The notes beneath the pieces are model-generated. The model was not told the DNA's origin. It made no database searches and saw nothing but the letters and a program-made list of their open reading frames with translations. From Mycobacterium sp. 852002-50816_SCH5313054-b (GTDB lineage Bacteria > Actinomycetota > Actinomycetes > Mycobacteriales > Mycobacteriaceae), in assembly GCF_001667185.1 (NCBI RefSeq), contig NZ_LZIC01000005.1:1-56511 (forward strand): 56,511 nt of DNA. Direction: 5' to 3'. This document shows, one piece after another, positions 37,318 through 47,389 of the stretch; within the stretch, counting starts at the first letter, position 1; each line of letters starts with the position of its first letter. Made by a program: the position numbers and the translations under genes.

Positions 37318-38178
37318 ATGATTGATGGCGGCGACCCGCAGCGCCCGGCTTCGCCGCGCTTGCGATCGACGCTGCGGCTGGCCACCTGGAACGTGAATTC
37401 GATCCGCACCCGCCTGGACCGCGTCCTGGACTGGCTGGGCCGCGCGGACGTCGACGTGTTGGCCATGCAGGAGACCAAGTGCTCCGACAGCCAGTTCCCC
37501 ACCCTGCCGTTCTTCGAACTCGGCTACGAGGTCGCCCACGTCGGCTTCAATCAGTGGAACGGCGTAGCCATCGCCTCCCGCGTCGGCATCGACGACGTGC
37601 AGGTCGGCTTCGAAGGCCAGCCCACCTGGAGCAGCAAGCCCGAGGTGGCCGCCACGGCCGAGGCGCGCGCACTGGGCGCCACCTGCGGCGGCATCCGGGT
37701 GTGGAGCCTGTACGTGCCCAACGGCCGCGCCCTGGGCGATCCGCACTACACCTACAAGCTGAATTGGCTTGCCGCGCTGCGGGATACGGCAGCCGGCTGG
37801 CTGCGCGAAGATCCGGCCGCCCCGATCGCGCTGGTCGGCGACTGGAACATCGCCCCGACGGACGAAGACGTGTGGAGCACCGAGTTCTATGCCGGCGCCA
37901 CGCACGTCTCCCCGCCGGAGCGCCGCGCGTTCGACGCCATCGTCGATGCGCAATTCACCGACGTGGTAAGGCCTTTCACCCCGGGCCCGGCGGTCTACAC
38001 CTACTGGGACTACACCCAGCTGAGGTTCCCGAAGAACCGGGGCATGCGGATCGACTTCATCCTCGCCTCACCGGCGCTGGCCGGCCGCGTCACCGCCGCC
38101 CAGATCGCCCGGGACGAACGCAAGGGCAAGGCGCCGAGCGATCACGCGCCGGTGCTGATCGATGTGAGGGGCATTTGA
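37318..38178 (+). CDS. xthA: Exodeoxyribonuclease III / AP endonuclease
   Basis: A 286-residue enzyme of the exonuclease III family, close to Rv0427c (291). Catalytic landmarks are RLATWNVNSIRTRLDRVLDW, MQETKCSD with the metal-binding Glu, LYVPNGRA, LVGDWNIAPTDEDVW, the loop WDYTQLRFPKNRGMRIDFIL, and KAPSDHAPVLID with the catalytic His. It cuts DNA at abasic sites during base-excision repair. It begins 3 bp after the GNAT gene and is followed by a 155-bp gap. Confidence 0.95.
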   Translation: MIDGGDPQRPASPRLRSTLRLATWNVNSIRTRLDRVLDWLGRADVDVLAMQETKCSDSQFPTLPFFELGYEVAHVGFNQWNGVAIASRVGIDDVQVGFEGQPTWSSKPEVAATAEARALGATCGGIRVWSLYVPNGRALGDPHYTYKLNWLAALRDTAAGWLREDPAAPIALVGDWNIAPTDEDVWSTEFYAGATHVSPPERRAFDAIVDAQFTDVVRPFTPGPAVYTYWDYTQLRFPKNRGMRIDFILASPALAGRVTAAQIARDERKGKAPSDHAPVLIDVRGI

Positions 38179-38333
38179 GCCCGGTCTGAAAGTTTCTCGT
38201 TGTACGCGCGTTTGTAACGTGGCAGGCTTTCGCTATCGAGCACGAATTCGTTGTTGCTGTTAACTTTGCGTTCAACGGGTACGCAGGTACCGCGCGGTTC
38301 CGAGCGAGAGCGACTAGATACCAAGGAGTCATC

Positions 38334-38777
38334 ATGGGTGTCGTCGGCGGGGCAGTCCGCAACGTGGGCAAAACCGTGGGTCGCGCGGCGGACGCGACCA
38401 CCGCGGCAGCGGGTGCTGTCGGCGGCGCCGCGGTCAATGGAGTCGTCGGCGGCGTAACGGGAGCCGCGGAGGGCATCAAGCGCGGAATCAGCAGCGGCAG
38501 CCATTCGACGCCGGCCGCGGCGTTGGCATTGGGCGCGATCGGCGTCGCGGGCCTGGTCGAGTGGCCGGTTTTGCTGGCCGTCGGCGGCGGCGCGCTGTTG
38601 CTGCACCGGATGCAGCGCAAGCCCGAGGGTCCGGCCCCGACGAAGGCCAACCTCAAGCCGGTGCCCTCCGAACCCGCGCCTAAGAAGGTCACGCCCGCGA
38701 AGGCCGCCGGCAAGCCGGCCGCCAAGAAGGCGGCGGGGCGGCGTGCCGGTTCCGCCGAGCTGCGCAGCACCAACTGA
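38334..38777 (+). CDS. Small membrane protein beside ctpH (Rv0426c-like)
   Basis: A 147-residue protein, the same length as Rv0426c. The first ~50 residues are Gly/Ala-rich helices (VGGAVRNVGKTVGRAADATT, VNGVVGGVTGAAEGIKRGI). One hydrophobic hairpin follows (ALALGAIGVAGLVEWPVLL then VGGGALLLHRM). The C-terminal ~55 residues are Lys/Pro/Ala-rich, histone-like. AAGGAG lies ahead of ATG 38334. The TM segment with L-V-E-W-P-V resembles the one in the small protein on the other side of ctpH. The ctpH start is 18 bp downstream, so the two are probably expressed together. Confidence 0.8.
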   Translation: MGVVGGAVRNVGKTVGRAADATTAAAGAVGGAAVNGVVGGVTGAAEGIKRGISSGSHSTPAAALALGAIGVAGLVEWPVLLAVGGGALLLHRMQRKPEGPAPTKANLKPVPSEPAPKKVTPAKAAGKPAAKKAAGRRAGSAELRSTN

Positions 38778-38795
38778 GAACCGTCTGAGCCGCCC

Positions 38796-41700
38796 TTGAG
38801 CATTGTCACGTCGTTACAACGATCGACGCCGCTGCGGGCGCTCACGACAGTCTTGGACATCGCGGCGATTCCGCTGCGCGAAGGCGCCCGGGCGCTCACC
38901 GGCGACCTGCCCCACGAAACGCTGAGCCGGCGCTGCTGGCGGGGCGAGAGCCGCGCCTGGATCGAGGTGCGCGGCCTGGACGGCGCGGACCCCGGTGAAC
39001 TTGGAGTCGCCGTGCTCGACGCGGTCCTGGCCCACCCCGGCGTCACCTCGGCCAGCCTGAATCACCCCTTGTCGCGGGTCGTCGTCGCCCTCGGTGATGG
39101 GGACGCCTCGCTGCGCGACCTTTGCCGGGCCATCGACGACGCCGAAAAGCGTTGCCGCGCACCGCACAAGGCCTCGGCGACCACCCTTCCGGGCGACGGC
39201 GTGGTGGCGGCCACCAGGGCCGTGACGCTGGCCGCCAATGCCGCGGGGCTGGGGGTCGCGCTGGCGGGCCGGGCGCTGCGCTGGCCACGGTTGCCCATCG
39301 GCGTCCAGGCGCCCATCGTGGCGCTGGACTACCAACCCTGGCTGCGGCGCATGCTCGAGGACCGCATCGGCGGGCCCGCGACGGACACGATGCTGACCCT
39401 GGCCATGGCTGCGGCCGAAACCGTCACGCTGGCCCCGGCGTCGCTGTCGGTCGGCCTGCTGATGCAGTCGCTGAAGGCCGCCGAGTGCCGGGCCGAGGCG
39501 CGGGCGTGGCGCAGGCACGAGCCCGAGCTGGCCCGCTACGCCGACCAACCGCCCGGCGACGCGTCGCCGCCGAGGCCGCCCCGCGCCCGAGCGGTGGAAC
39601 GCAACGCCGGCCGTTTCGCGCTCGTCCAGGCGCTCGGCGCCGGGCTGGTCGGCGCCACCACCCGCAACCTGAACATGGCCGCCACCGCAGTGCTGGTGAC
39701 CGCCCCCAAGGCCAGCCGCACCACCCCGGAGGCGTTCGCCGCGGCGCTCGGACGCGGATTGGCCGACCACCACGCGGTGCTGTCGCTGCGGCCCGACGCG
39801 CTGCGCCGCCTGGACCGCATCGACGCGATCGTGATCGACCCCCGCGTGTTGTGCACCACCGGGCTGCGGGTGGCGCGCATCCGCGGCGCCGACGAACTCG
39901 ACCTGGCGGCGGCGTGGGACCGTGCCCAGCGGGTGCTGGAGCGCAACGGGCACCGGCCGGGCTGGCACCGGGTGCCCGGGGCGCCGGCCGGCGGACCGGG
40001 TTCGGCGGTTGAGGCGCTGTTTCGCCCGGGCCACGACCCCCTGGCCTCGGCCGTGGTCGCCGAGGCACACCGCACGGGAGCCGAGCTGGTCTCGGTCGAC
40101 GTCGATTCGCTGGGCGAATTGCGGGCGGCGTTCGACGACTTGAGGCCGGTGCAGGGCGAGGGCTCCATCGACGACGCCCTGGCCCGCGCGGTGGCGGACC
40201 TGCGGCGGGACGGTCGCACCGTGGCGGTGCTGTCATCGCTTGGCGCGCAGGCGATTTCGGCCGCCGATGTGGCCCTCGGTGTGCTGCCGCAGCCCGGCGC
40301 GGGTCCGCCGGCGTGGTGCGCCGACCTGCTGCTGCCCGATCTCGCGGCGGCGTGGCGGGTGCTGCACGCTCTTCCGGCGGCCAAGGCCGCCACCCAGCGC
40401 GGCGCCGGGATCTCGGCGGGCGCGACGGCCATGGGTTCGCTGCTGATGATCCCGGGCATCCGCGGCCTGGGCCCGGGGCCGGTGACGACCGGCGCGGCCG
40501 CGGGCGCGATCTCCGGGTACCTGCTGGCGCGCGGGACGATGGCCGCGGACCCGCCGCGGCCGGCGTCCGTCCACGAGTGGCACGCGATGTCGGTCGATCA
40601 GGTGCGCAGGGCACTCCCGCCGGCCACCGACAGGGAGGCGGACGCCCCGCCGGCGGGGCGGGTCGACGCGCCCCCTCCCGCGGCCTGGCAGCTCCTCAAG
40701 GCCGTCCGCGCCGAGCTGACCGACCCGCTCACCCCGGTGCTGGCGCTCGGGTCGGCGGCCAGCGCGGTGCTCGGTTCGCCCGTCGACGCCGTCCTGGTCT
40801 TCTCGGTGCTGACCGGGAACTCGATCCTGGCGGCCAGCCAGCGGCTGCGCGCCGAGAACCGTTTGAACCGCCTCCTCGAGCAGCAGATCCCGCCGGCCAG
40901 GAAGGTCGGGACCGGTCCGGACGGCGAGCGGGTGTACACCGACGTCATCGCCGCGCAATTGCGCCCCGGCGACGTCATCGAGATCCGGACGCACGAGGTG
41001 GTGCCCGCCGACGCCCGGATCGTCGAGGAGGTCGACGTCGAGGTCGACGAGTCGACGCTCACGGGCGAGTCGCTGTCGGTGGAGAAGCAGGTCGACGCCA
41101 CACCGGGCGCCGACCTCGCCGAGCGTCGCTGCATGCTGTACGCCGGGACCACGGTGGTGGCCGGCACCGCGGTCGCCCTGGTGACCGCGGTGGGCGCCGA
41201 CACCCAGGAACGCCGGGCCGCCGAGCTGGTGGCCGGCGACCTGTCGTCGGATATCGGCCTGCAGCACCAGCTCAGCCAGCTCACGAACCGGGCCTTCCCG
41301 GTCAGCGTGGCCGGTGGCGCGCTGGTGGGCGGCCTGGGGCTGGTGCGCGGAACCGCGCTGCGCCAGGCGGTGGCCAGCGGCATCGCCATCGCCGTCGCGG
41401 CGGTTCCGGAGGGCATGCCGCTGGTGGCGACGCTGGCGCAGTCGGCGTCGGCGCGACGGCTGACCAAGTTCGGCGCGCTGGTCCGGGTGCCGCGCTCGGT
41501 GGAGGCGCTCGGCCGCATCGACGTGGTCTGCTTCGACAAGACCGGAACCCTCAGCGAGAACCGCCTGCGGGTGGCGCAGGTCCGCCCGGCGCCGGGGCAC
41601 TCGCCCGAGGAGGTGCTGCGCGACGCGGCGCACGCCGCCCCGGCGGCCAACGGCAACCCGCAGGCGCACGCCACCGATGTCGCCATCGTCGAGGCGGCCA

Positions 41701-43235
41701 GGCGTTCGCTCAACGGCTCGACACCGGACGCCGAATCCGACGCTCACCTGCCGTTCCGCTCCGGGCGGTCGTTCTCCGCCTCCATCACCGGCACCGAGCT
41801 GACGGTCAAGGGCGCGCCCGAGGTGGTGCTGGCCGCCTGCGGCAACGTCGACAAGAGCGTCGAGGAAACGGTGTCCGAGCTGGCCACCGGCGGCCTGCGG
41901 GTGATCGCGGTGGCGCGGCGCGTGCTGACCGCGCAACAGGCCCGGGCGATCCAGGAAGATCCCGACGACATCGCGGATTTCTGCCGCGACGGGCTGACGC
42001 TGACGGGGTTCCTCGGCCTGTCGGACACCCCGCGCGCCGAGGCCGTCGGTCTGCTCGCGAATCTGCGCGACCAGGGGGTGGGCGTCAAGCTGATCACCGG
42101 CGACCACCCGATCACCGCCCTGGCCATCGCCCGGGAGCTGGGGCTGGCGGTGACCGACGAGCAGGTGATCAGCGGCGCCGAATGGGACGCGCTGTCGCGC
42201 AAGGACCAGGCGCGGGTCGTCACCGAGCGGGTCATTTTCGCCCGGATGACGCCCGAGAACAAGGTGCAGGTCGTGCAGACGCTCGAGGGTGCCGGGGTGC
42301 TCTGCGCGATGGTCGGCGACGGCTCCAACGACGCCGCCGCCATCCGGGCCGCCACCGTCGGCATCGGGGTGGTGGCGGGCGGCAGCGACCCCGCCCACCT
42401 GGCGGCCGACGTCGTCCTGGTCGACGCCCGCATCGAGGCGCTGGTGGAGGCGATCGCGGAGGGCCGCCAACTGTGGCAGCGGGTGCAGGCGGCCGTGTCG
42501 GTACTGCTCGGCGGCAACGCCGGGGAGGTGCTGTTCGCCGTCATCGGCAGCGCGATCACCGGCACGTCGCCGCTGAACACCCGGCAGCTGCTGCTGGTGA
42601 ACATGATGACCGATGCGCTGCCGGCCGCCGCGCTTGCCGTCAGCGAGCCCAGCGGCCCGGTCGATTCGGGCCTGCGCGGCCCCGATCAGCCCGCGCTGTG
42701 GCGCGCCGTGGCGATCCGCGGGGTCACCACGGCCGCGGCGACGACGGCGGCGTGGGCGATGGCGAGCGTCACCGGCCGCCCGCAGCGGGCATCCACCGTG
42801 GCGCTGGTCGCGCTGGTGGGGGCCGAGTTGGGTCAAACGCTGCTGGATTCGCGCGCCCCGCTGGTGGTGCTCACCGCGGTGGGCTCGCTGGGCGCGATGG
42901 GAACGCTGATCAGCATCCCGGTGGTCAGCCAGTTGCTCGGCTGCACGCCGCTGGGTCCGGTCGGCTGGGGACAGGCCCTGGGCGCCGCCGCTGGTGCGAC
43001 CGTCGCGGTAGCCGTTCTGAACCGTGTTGCGGAAGATTGGGGCACGCGGCTCCAGCCGGACACGCTGCCACCCGGACCTGAGCCGACGAACGGTGAGCCG
43101 CCCGATCGGAATGCCGAATCTCCACGACCCCGACCCGCCAGAGCAGCGCATAAAGTTCAACCAGTGGCACCTTCAGCACCGAGGCGATCGACGAAACTAG
43201 CGGATCACCCCCGAGGTCGGTCATCGTCGACATAG
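38796..43235 (+). CDS. ctpH: Large P-type cation-transporting ATPase CtpH
   Basis: A 1479-residue P-type ATPase (CtpH of M. tuberculosis: 1539) starting at TTG 38796. The unusual N-terminal ~600 residues carry soluble domains and a degenerate, ATPase-like segment. The catalytic core has actuator TGES (756-759), the PEGMP membrane motif, phosphorylation site FDKTGTL with D914, KGAPEV, and hinge GDGSND (1174-1179). Transmembrane helices follow to about 1420, then a Pro/Arg-rich tail. The core resembles P2-type (Ca-like) pumps; the transported ion is not established. It sits between two small membrane proteins that may be partners. Confidence 0.92.
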   Translation: MSIVTSLQRSTPLRALTTVLDIAAIPLREGARALTGDLPHETLSRRCWRGESRAWIEVRGLDGADPGELGVAVLDAVLAHPGVTSASLNHPLSRVVVALGDGDASLRDLCRAIDDAEKRCRAPHKASATTLPGDGVVAATRAVTLAANAAGLGVALAGRALRWPRLPIGVQAPIVALDYQPWLRRMLEDRIGGPATDTMLTLAMAAAETVTLAPASLSVGLLMQSLKAAECRAEARAWRRHEPELARYADQPPGDASPPRPPRARAVERNAGRFALVQALGAGLVGATTRNLNMAATAVLVTAPKASRTTPEAFAAALGRGLADHHAVLSLRPDALRRLDRIDAIVIDPRVLCTTGLRVARIRGADELDLAAAWDRAQRVLERNGHRPGWHRVPGAPAGGPGSAVEALFRPGHDPLASAVVAEAHRTGAELVSVDVDSLGELRAAFDDLRPVQGEGSIDDALARAVADLRRDGRTVAVLSSLGAQAISAADVALGVLPQPGAGPPAWCADLLLPDLAAAWRVLHALPAAKAATQRGAGISAGATAMGSLLMIPGIRGLGPGPVTTGAAAGAISGYLLARGTMAADPPRPASVHEWHAMSVDQVRRALPPATDREADAPPAGRVDAPPPAAWQLLKAVRAELTDPLTPVLALGSAASAVLGSPVDAVLVFSVLTGNSILAASQRLRAENRLNRLLEQQIPPARKVGTGPDGERVYTDVIAAQLRPGDVIEIRTHEVVPADARIVEEVDVEVDESTLTGESLSVEKQVDATPGADLAERRCMLYAGTTVVAGTAVALVTAVGADTQERRAAELVAGDLSSDIGLQHQLSQLTNRAFPVSVAGGALVGGLGLVRGTALRQAVASGIAIAVAAVPEGMPLVATLAQSASARRLTKFGALVRVPRSVEALGRIDVVCFDKTGTLSENRLRVAQVRPAPGHSPEEVLRDAAHAAPAANGNPQAHATDVAIVEAARRSLNGSTPDAESDAHLPFRSGRSFSASITGTELTVKGAPEVVLAACGNVDKSVEETVSELATGGLRVIAVARRVLTAQQARAIQEDPDDIADFCRDGLTLTGFLGLSDTPRAEAVGLLANLRDQGVGVKLITGDHPITALAIARELGLAVTDEQVISGAEWDALSRKDQARVVTERVIFARMTPENKVQVVQTLEGAGVLCAMVGDGSNDAAAIRAATVGIGVVAGGSDPAHLAADVVLVDARIEALVEAIAEGRQLWQRVQAAVSVLLGGNAGEVLFAVIGSAITGTSPLNTRQLLLVNMMTDALPAAALAVSEPSGPVDSGLRGPDQPALWRAVAIRGVTTAAATTAAWAMASVTGRPQRASTVALVALVGAELGQTLLDSRAPLVVLTAVGSLGAMGTLISIPVVSQLLGCTPLGPVGWGQALGAAAGATVAVAVLNRVAEDWGTRLQPDTLPPGPEPTNGEPPDRNAESPRPRPARAAHKVQPVAPSAPRRSTKLADHPRGRSSST

Positions 43236-43293
43236 GTCCGACGTTGGCCGCACGACCGGGCGGGGCGGGAAACCCTTAGTTACTGGAAGGCAA

Positions 43294-43572
43294 ATGATGG
43301 CGGAAAAGAAAACGCGCCGGGGGACCCCGCAGCGCGAGGCGGTCGAGAAGATCCGCGAGGGCGAAACCTTCGTGGTGAACGTGCCGGTGGTGGGGCAGGT
43401 GGAGATTCCGCGCCCGGAGCAATTGGCCTACTACGGCGGCCTGGCCGCGCTGGCCGCGTTCGAGCTCATCGACTGGCCGGTCGCCCTGGTCATCGCGGCC
43501 GGGCACGTCTTGGCGAGCAACCACCACAACAAGCTCCTCGAGGAGCTCGGCGAGGCGATGGAGGAGGCTTAG
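43294..43572 (+). CDS. Small membrane protein after ctpH (Rv0424c-like)
   Basis: A 92-residue protein (Rv0424c: 91) starting ATG 43294 or 43297, with GGAAGG ahead. Its N-terminal half is hydrophilic (RRGTPQREAVEKIREGETF, VVNVPVVGQVEIPRPEQL). One hydrophobic hairpin follows: YYGGLAALAAFELIDWPVAL then VIAAGHVLASNH. It ends in an acidic helix (KLLEELGEAMEEA). The D-W-P-V hairpin is like that of the small protein before ctpH. Function is unknown. In M. tuberculosis thiC comes next; here the signalling operon intervenes, converging on this gene. Confidence 0.82.
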   Translation: MMAEKKTRRGTPQREAVEKIREGETFVVNVPVVGQVEIPRPEQLAYYGGLAALAAFELIDWPVALVIAAGHVLASNHHNKLLEELGEAMEEA

Positions 43573-43585
43573 GCTGCCGTGTCGC

Positions 43586-46500
43586 TCAGCCGCTGGCGAC
43601 CGCGCGGTCGAACCGCAGCGTGACCCGGGTGCCGCCCGGGTTCCGTTCGGTGTCGACGGCGTCGGCCAGCCCACCGATCAGGGTCAGCCCGCGGCCGCGT
43701 CGCCTGTCGCGCAGGCTGGCCGACGAATCGCCAACCCAGCGCCCGCTGTCGCTGACGGTCACCGCGACCGTGTCCTCGTGCAGGAAGGCCTCGACGGTCA
43801 CGGTCTTGCGGGGCTCGCTGTGGCTGCCGTGCTCGATCGCGTTGGTCACCGCTTCCCCGGTCGCCAGCAGGATGTCCTCCTCGCGGCCGGGCTCGACGGC
43901 GATGCTGTCCAACCAGCCCCGCAGCTGCCTGCGCGCGATGGGGATCTGCGCCGGCGCGGCCGGCAGCACCGCGGCGAAGCTGCGCCCCGCCGCGTGGCTC
44001 GGGCGTAACGCGAGCACCACGACGTCGTCGCGATAGCCCGTCGGCGGCGTCATCCGCGCCAGCAGCTCGGTGCAGACCGATTCGACCGGCAGCTCGGCGC
44101 ACTCGGCGGCCGCGGCCTTCAGGCGGGCGAAGCCGTCGTCGAGCGTCTCGCCGGCCCGCTCGATGAGCCCGTCGGTGTACAGCAAAATCATGCTTCCCGG
44201 CGCCAGCTCGGCCGTCGCGCTGGTGCCGGTCGGGTGGGCATCCTCGACCGCCACCGGCGGACGGCGGCCGGACTCGAGGAAGACCGGATCACCGTCGGCA
44301 GGGACCAGCAGCGGATAGGGATGCCCGGCGCAGCTGTAGCTGACGGTGGCGCCGCCGGAGCCCGCTCCGGTGTCGACAAGCGCGTAGGCCACCGTCGCGC
44401 AGCGGGCGCCGGTGACGCTGGCCGCATACCGGTCCAGCGCGGCCAGCACCGCGAGCGGTTCGGCGGCGGTGAGCGCCGAGGCGGCGACGGCGGCGCGCAG
44501 CCTGCTCATCACGATCGCGGCGGCCAGACCGTGCCCGACGACGTCGCCGACGGAGATCCCGATCAGGCCGGCGCGCCCGAGCGGGGTGACCGAGTACCAG
44601 TCGCCGCCGACCCGCATCGCTTCGCCGGCCGGCTGGTAGACGGCCGCCACGACCGCGGCGGTGGAGCTGCGATCCAGGTCGAGCAGGTGCTCCTGGAAGT
44701 CGACGGCGATCCGGTGTTCTCGCGCCATCACCCGGACCCGGTCCAGCGCCGACTGCGTCAGCTCGGCCATCCGGCCGAACGTATCGAGCTCGGCGGGGTC
44801 GAACTGCCGCGGCGTGGGCCACAGCAACAACAGCGCACCGATGACGCGACCGGTGTTGTCCCGCAAGGGATGCGCGACGCAGGCGCGCACGCTGGCCGCG
44901 GTGTCGCGCACGGCGTGCTGGTAGCGCGGCGGTAGGTCGAACGTGTCGGGGACGACCATCGCCTCGCCGCCGCTGATGACGTCGGCCCCGATCAGCGGCG
45001 AGTCGAGCGCGGCCACGTGGTAGCGGTCCCGCACCTCCGCGGGGAGCTCGCCGGCGTATTCGAAGCGGACGTGGTGCTCCCCGTCGAGCACCCCGATGGT
45101 CACGGCGGCGGGATCACCCGAGCCCGATGAGTGGCCGATCAAGGCGTCCAGGATGCCGGCCACCGACTCGGCGGCCTGCAGGGCGGCGTCGAGCTGCGCC
45201 AGGTCGAGCTGCGCCTCGCGCCGCTGGCGGTCGCGCTCGCGGGCGATCGCCGACAGCCGCGACGCCACCCGCTCGACCAGCTCCTGGGAGCGGAACGGCT
45301 TGGGCAGGTAGTCGTCGGCCCCGCCCGCGAAGCCCTCGTCGATCGCCTCCGCGCCGGCCCGGGCCGACAGCATGAGGACGGGCGTGGCGGCCAGCGCAGG
45401 GTCCGCGCGGATCGCCGCGACCAGGTCGAAGCCGGTGAGGCCCGGCATCATCACGTCGGTCACGATCGCGTCCGGGTGCAGCTCTTTGGTAACGGCCAGG
45501 GCCGACTCGCCATCGGCGACCAAGACGGTTTCCCAGTGGGCAGAGAGCACCCGGTCCAGGTGCGCGCGCATGTCGGCGTTGTCGTCGGCGATCAGCACCA
45601 CCTGGCGGGGGCCGCCGACCGCCGGATGTGAAGCCGGCGCCAGCCACTGACGCGCCTCGGCGACGTACGGGTTGCTCTCGTCCGGCAGCGCGGCGGGAGA
45701 TTGGTCGACCGCCGCGCCCGCGACGGAACGCGGCAGCCGGATGGTGACCGTCGTTCCGCGATCCAATTCGCTGTCGATCTCCACCGTTCCGCGTTGCAGT
45801 TCGACGAGACCGCGCACCAGTGACAGCCCGATCCCGGTGCCCTCCACGCTGCGCCCGCGCAAGTTCTCGGCCCGGTAGAAGCGTTCGAACAGGCGGTCCA
45901 GGTCCTCGGGCGCGATGCCGACTCCGGTGTCGCGCATCGTGATCCGGCATTCGGTGGCTTCGGCACGCGCCTCGACCGAAATGGAGCCCTTCAGGGTGTA
46001 TTTGACGGCGTTGGAAAGCAGGTTGAGGACGATCGTTTCCCACATGCCCGGATCGATGTCGGCCAGCGCGGGATCGCAGTCCAGCACGAGATCCAGCCCC
46101 GCCCGCTGGCACAACTCGGTGAACGACGAGGCGATGTGGTCGGTGAGCGCGCCGACGTCCGTGCACACCAGCTTCGCGTTCGCCCGGCCCGCTTCGATGC
46201 GGGAGAAATCGAGCAGCGAGTCGACCAGGCGCAGCAGGCGGCGCGCATTGCGTTCCGCGACGCCCAGCCGATCGGCCAGCACGCTCTCGGGCGGCGCATC
46301 GGACAGCGCGTCATCGAGCGGTCCCAGCAAAAGCGTTAGCGGCGTGCGGAATTCGTGGCTGACGTTGGTCAGAAACGCCGTCTTGGCCCGATCCAGCTCG
46401 GCGAGCGCGTCCGCACGCTTCCGCTGCTGCTCGTAGGAGACGGCGGAGGCCAACGCAGAGGACAGCTGGTCGGCGAGCAGCTGGCAGAAGCCGCGGTACA

Positions 46501-47389
46501 TCGAATCGAGCGGGCGCCGCGGGCTCGCGCCGATCACCAGCGCCCCGCTGTTGGCACCCTCACCCAACGGCAACACCAGGGCCTGCCGCGGGGAGTTCTC
46601 GCCGAGAACGGTTGCGATGCCGGGTATCACGGCCTCCAGCCGGTCGATGACGTGTGCGGTCGTCCGCGAACGCGGCGCCGCGCCCGGGCCCGTCAGCTCC
46701 GCCAGCGAGCACGGTAGCCGCTCCCGGATCGAGGGCGTCGCCCCGCGCAGCGTGCCGTCGAGGTACACGGCGACGAAAGGCAGGTCCAAGGGTTGCGCGT
46801 CGCACACGGCCACGGCGCCGTGCACGGCGTCGTCGATGCCGTGGGTCTCCATGACGGCGCCGGCCACCGCGTTGAGCAGGTGGAGGCGACGCTCGCTCAA
46901 CACCCGGTCGGTGGTTTCCCGGACGGCGCAGAAGATTCCGTAAACGTCTCCGCCGCCGCCGATCAGCGGGCTGTAGCTGAACGTGAAATACCGCTCCTCG
47001 GGCTGGTCGCCGGTCATCAGCGGCAGCATCAAATCGTCGGACCAGGTCGCGATGCCGGTGTCGATGACGCTGGTGAGCATCGGGTGAATCTGCCCCCAAA
47101 TCTCCCACCACACCTGCTCCGCCGGGCGCCCCAGGGCCGCCGGGTGCTTGTTGCCCAGGATCTGCGCGTAGGCGTCGTTGTACATCAGGAACAGCTCCGT
47201 CGGCCCCAGCCACAGCACGATGGGAAACCGCGACGTCAAGGCCACCGCCACGGCCACCCGCGCCTCGGCCGACCATTCGTCCGGTGACCCCAGGGGGTGG
47301 TTCGCCCAGTCGAACTCGGCGAACCGGCGACCCATGTCGCCGCCTAACGCGGCCGCGGCCGCCAGATCAGCCGGCAGGCCTGGGTTCAT
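43586..47389 (-). CDS. Hybrid histidine kinase fused to PP2C phosphatase and RsbW-type kinase
   Basis: A 1267-residue cytosolic multidomain protein. Domains in order: PAS-like sensor ~40-170; GAF ~175-320; HisKA ~330-395 with H345 in SHEFRTP; HATPase ~445-555 (NLLSNAVKY, DTGVGIAP, GTGIGLSLV); receiver ~596-710 with phospho-acceptor D645 and K697; GAF ~730-885; PP2C/SpoIIE phosphatase ~900-1130 with metal Asp in VGGDWYS (D930), GDVVGHG (D949), YTDGLIE (D1073) and GYRDD; RsbW-like HATPase ~1150-1262 with EAVTNAIEHG (N1183) and SDSGRW. All catalytic residues appear intact. ATG 47389 overlaps the STAS gene stop (ATGA). The STAS protein is the likely substrate of both C-terminal activities. Confidence 0.92.
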   Translation of the reverse strand: MNPGLPADLAAAAALGGDMGRRFAEFDWANHPLGSPDEWSAEARVAVAVALTSRFPIVLWLGPTELFLMYNDAYAQILGNKHPAALGRPAEQVWWEIWGQIHPMLTSVIDTGIATWSDDLMLPLMTGDQPEERYFTFSYSPLIGGGGDVYGIFCAVRETTDRVLSERRLHLLNAVAGAVMETHGIDDAVHGAVAVCDAQPLDLPFVAVYLDGTLRGATPSIRERLPCSLAELTGPGAAPRSRTTAHVIDRLEAVIPGIATVLGENSPRQALVLPLGEGANSGALVIGASPRRPLDSMYRGFCQLLADQLSSALASAVSYEQQRKRADALAELDRAKTAFLTNVSHEFRTPLTLLLGPLDDALSDAPPESVLADRLGVAERNARRLLRLVDSLLDFSRIEAGRANAKLVCTDVGALTDHIASSFTELCQRAGLDLVLDCDPALADIDPGMWETIVLNLLSNAVKYTLKGSISVEARAEATECRITMRDTGVGIAPEDLDRLFERFYRAENLRGRSVEGTGIGLSLVRGLVELQRGTVEIDSELDRGTTVTIRLPRSVAGAAVDQSPAALPDESNPYVAEARQWLAPASHPAVGGPRQVVLIADDNADMRAHLDRVLSAHWETVLVADGESALAVTKELHPDAIVTDVMMPGLTGFDLVAAIRADPALAATPVLMLSARAGAEAIDEGFAGGADDYLPKPFRSQELVERVASRLSAIARERDRQRREAQLDLAQLDAALQAAESVAGILDALIGHSSGSGDPAAVTIGVLDGEHHVRFEYAGELPAEVRDRYHVAALDSPLIGADVISGGEAMVVPDTFDLPPRYQHAVRDTAASVRACVAHPLRDNTGRVIGALLLLWPTPRQFDPAELDTFGRMAELTQSALDRVRVMAREHRIAVDFQEHLLDLDRSSTAAVVAAVYQPAGEAMRVGGDWYSVTPLGRAGLIGISVGDVVGHGLAAAIVMSRLRAAVAASALTAAEPLAVLAALDRYAASVTGARCATVAYALVDTGAGSGGATVSYSCAGHPYPLLVPADGDPVFLESGRRPPVAVEDAHPTGTSATAELAPGSMILLYTDGLIERAGETLDDGFARLKAAAAECAELPVESVCTELLARMTPPTGYRDDVVVLALRPSHAAGRSFAAVLPAAPAQIPIARRQLRGWLDSIAVEPGREEDILLATGEAVTNAIEHGSHSEPRKTVTVEAFLHEDTVAVTVSDSGRWVGDSSASLRDRRRGRGLTLIGGLADAVDTERNPGGTRVTLRFDRAVASG

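Noticed and set aside
40233..43160. Long antisense open frame (975 codons) over ctpH
   Set aside because: Composition is typical of a codon-position shadow; the plus-strand P-type ATPase explains the sequence.
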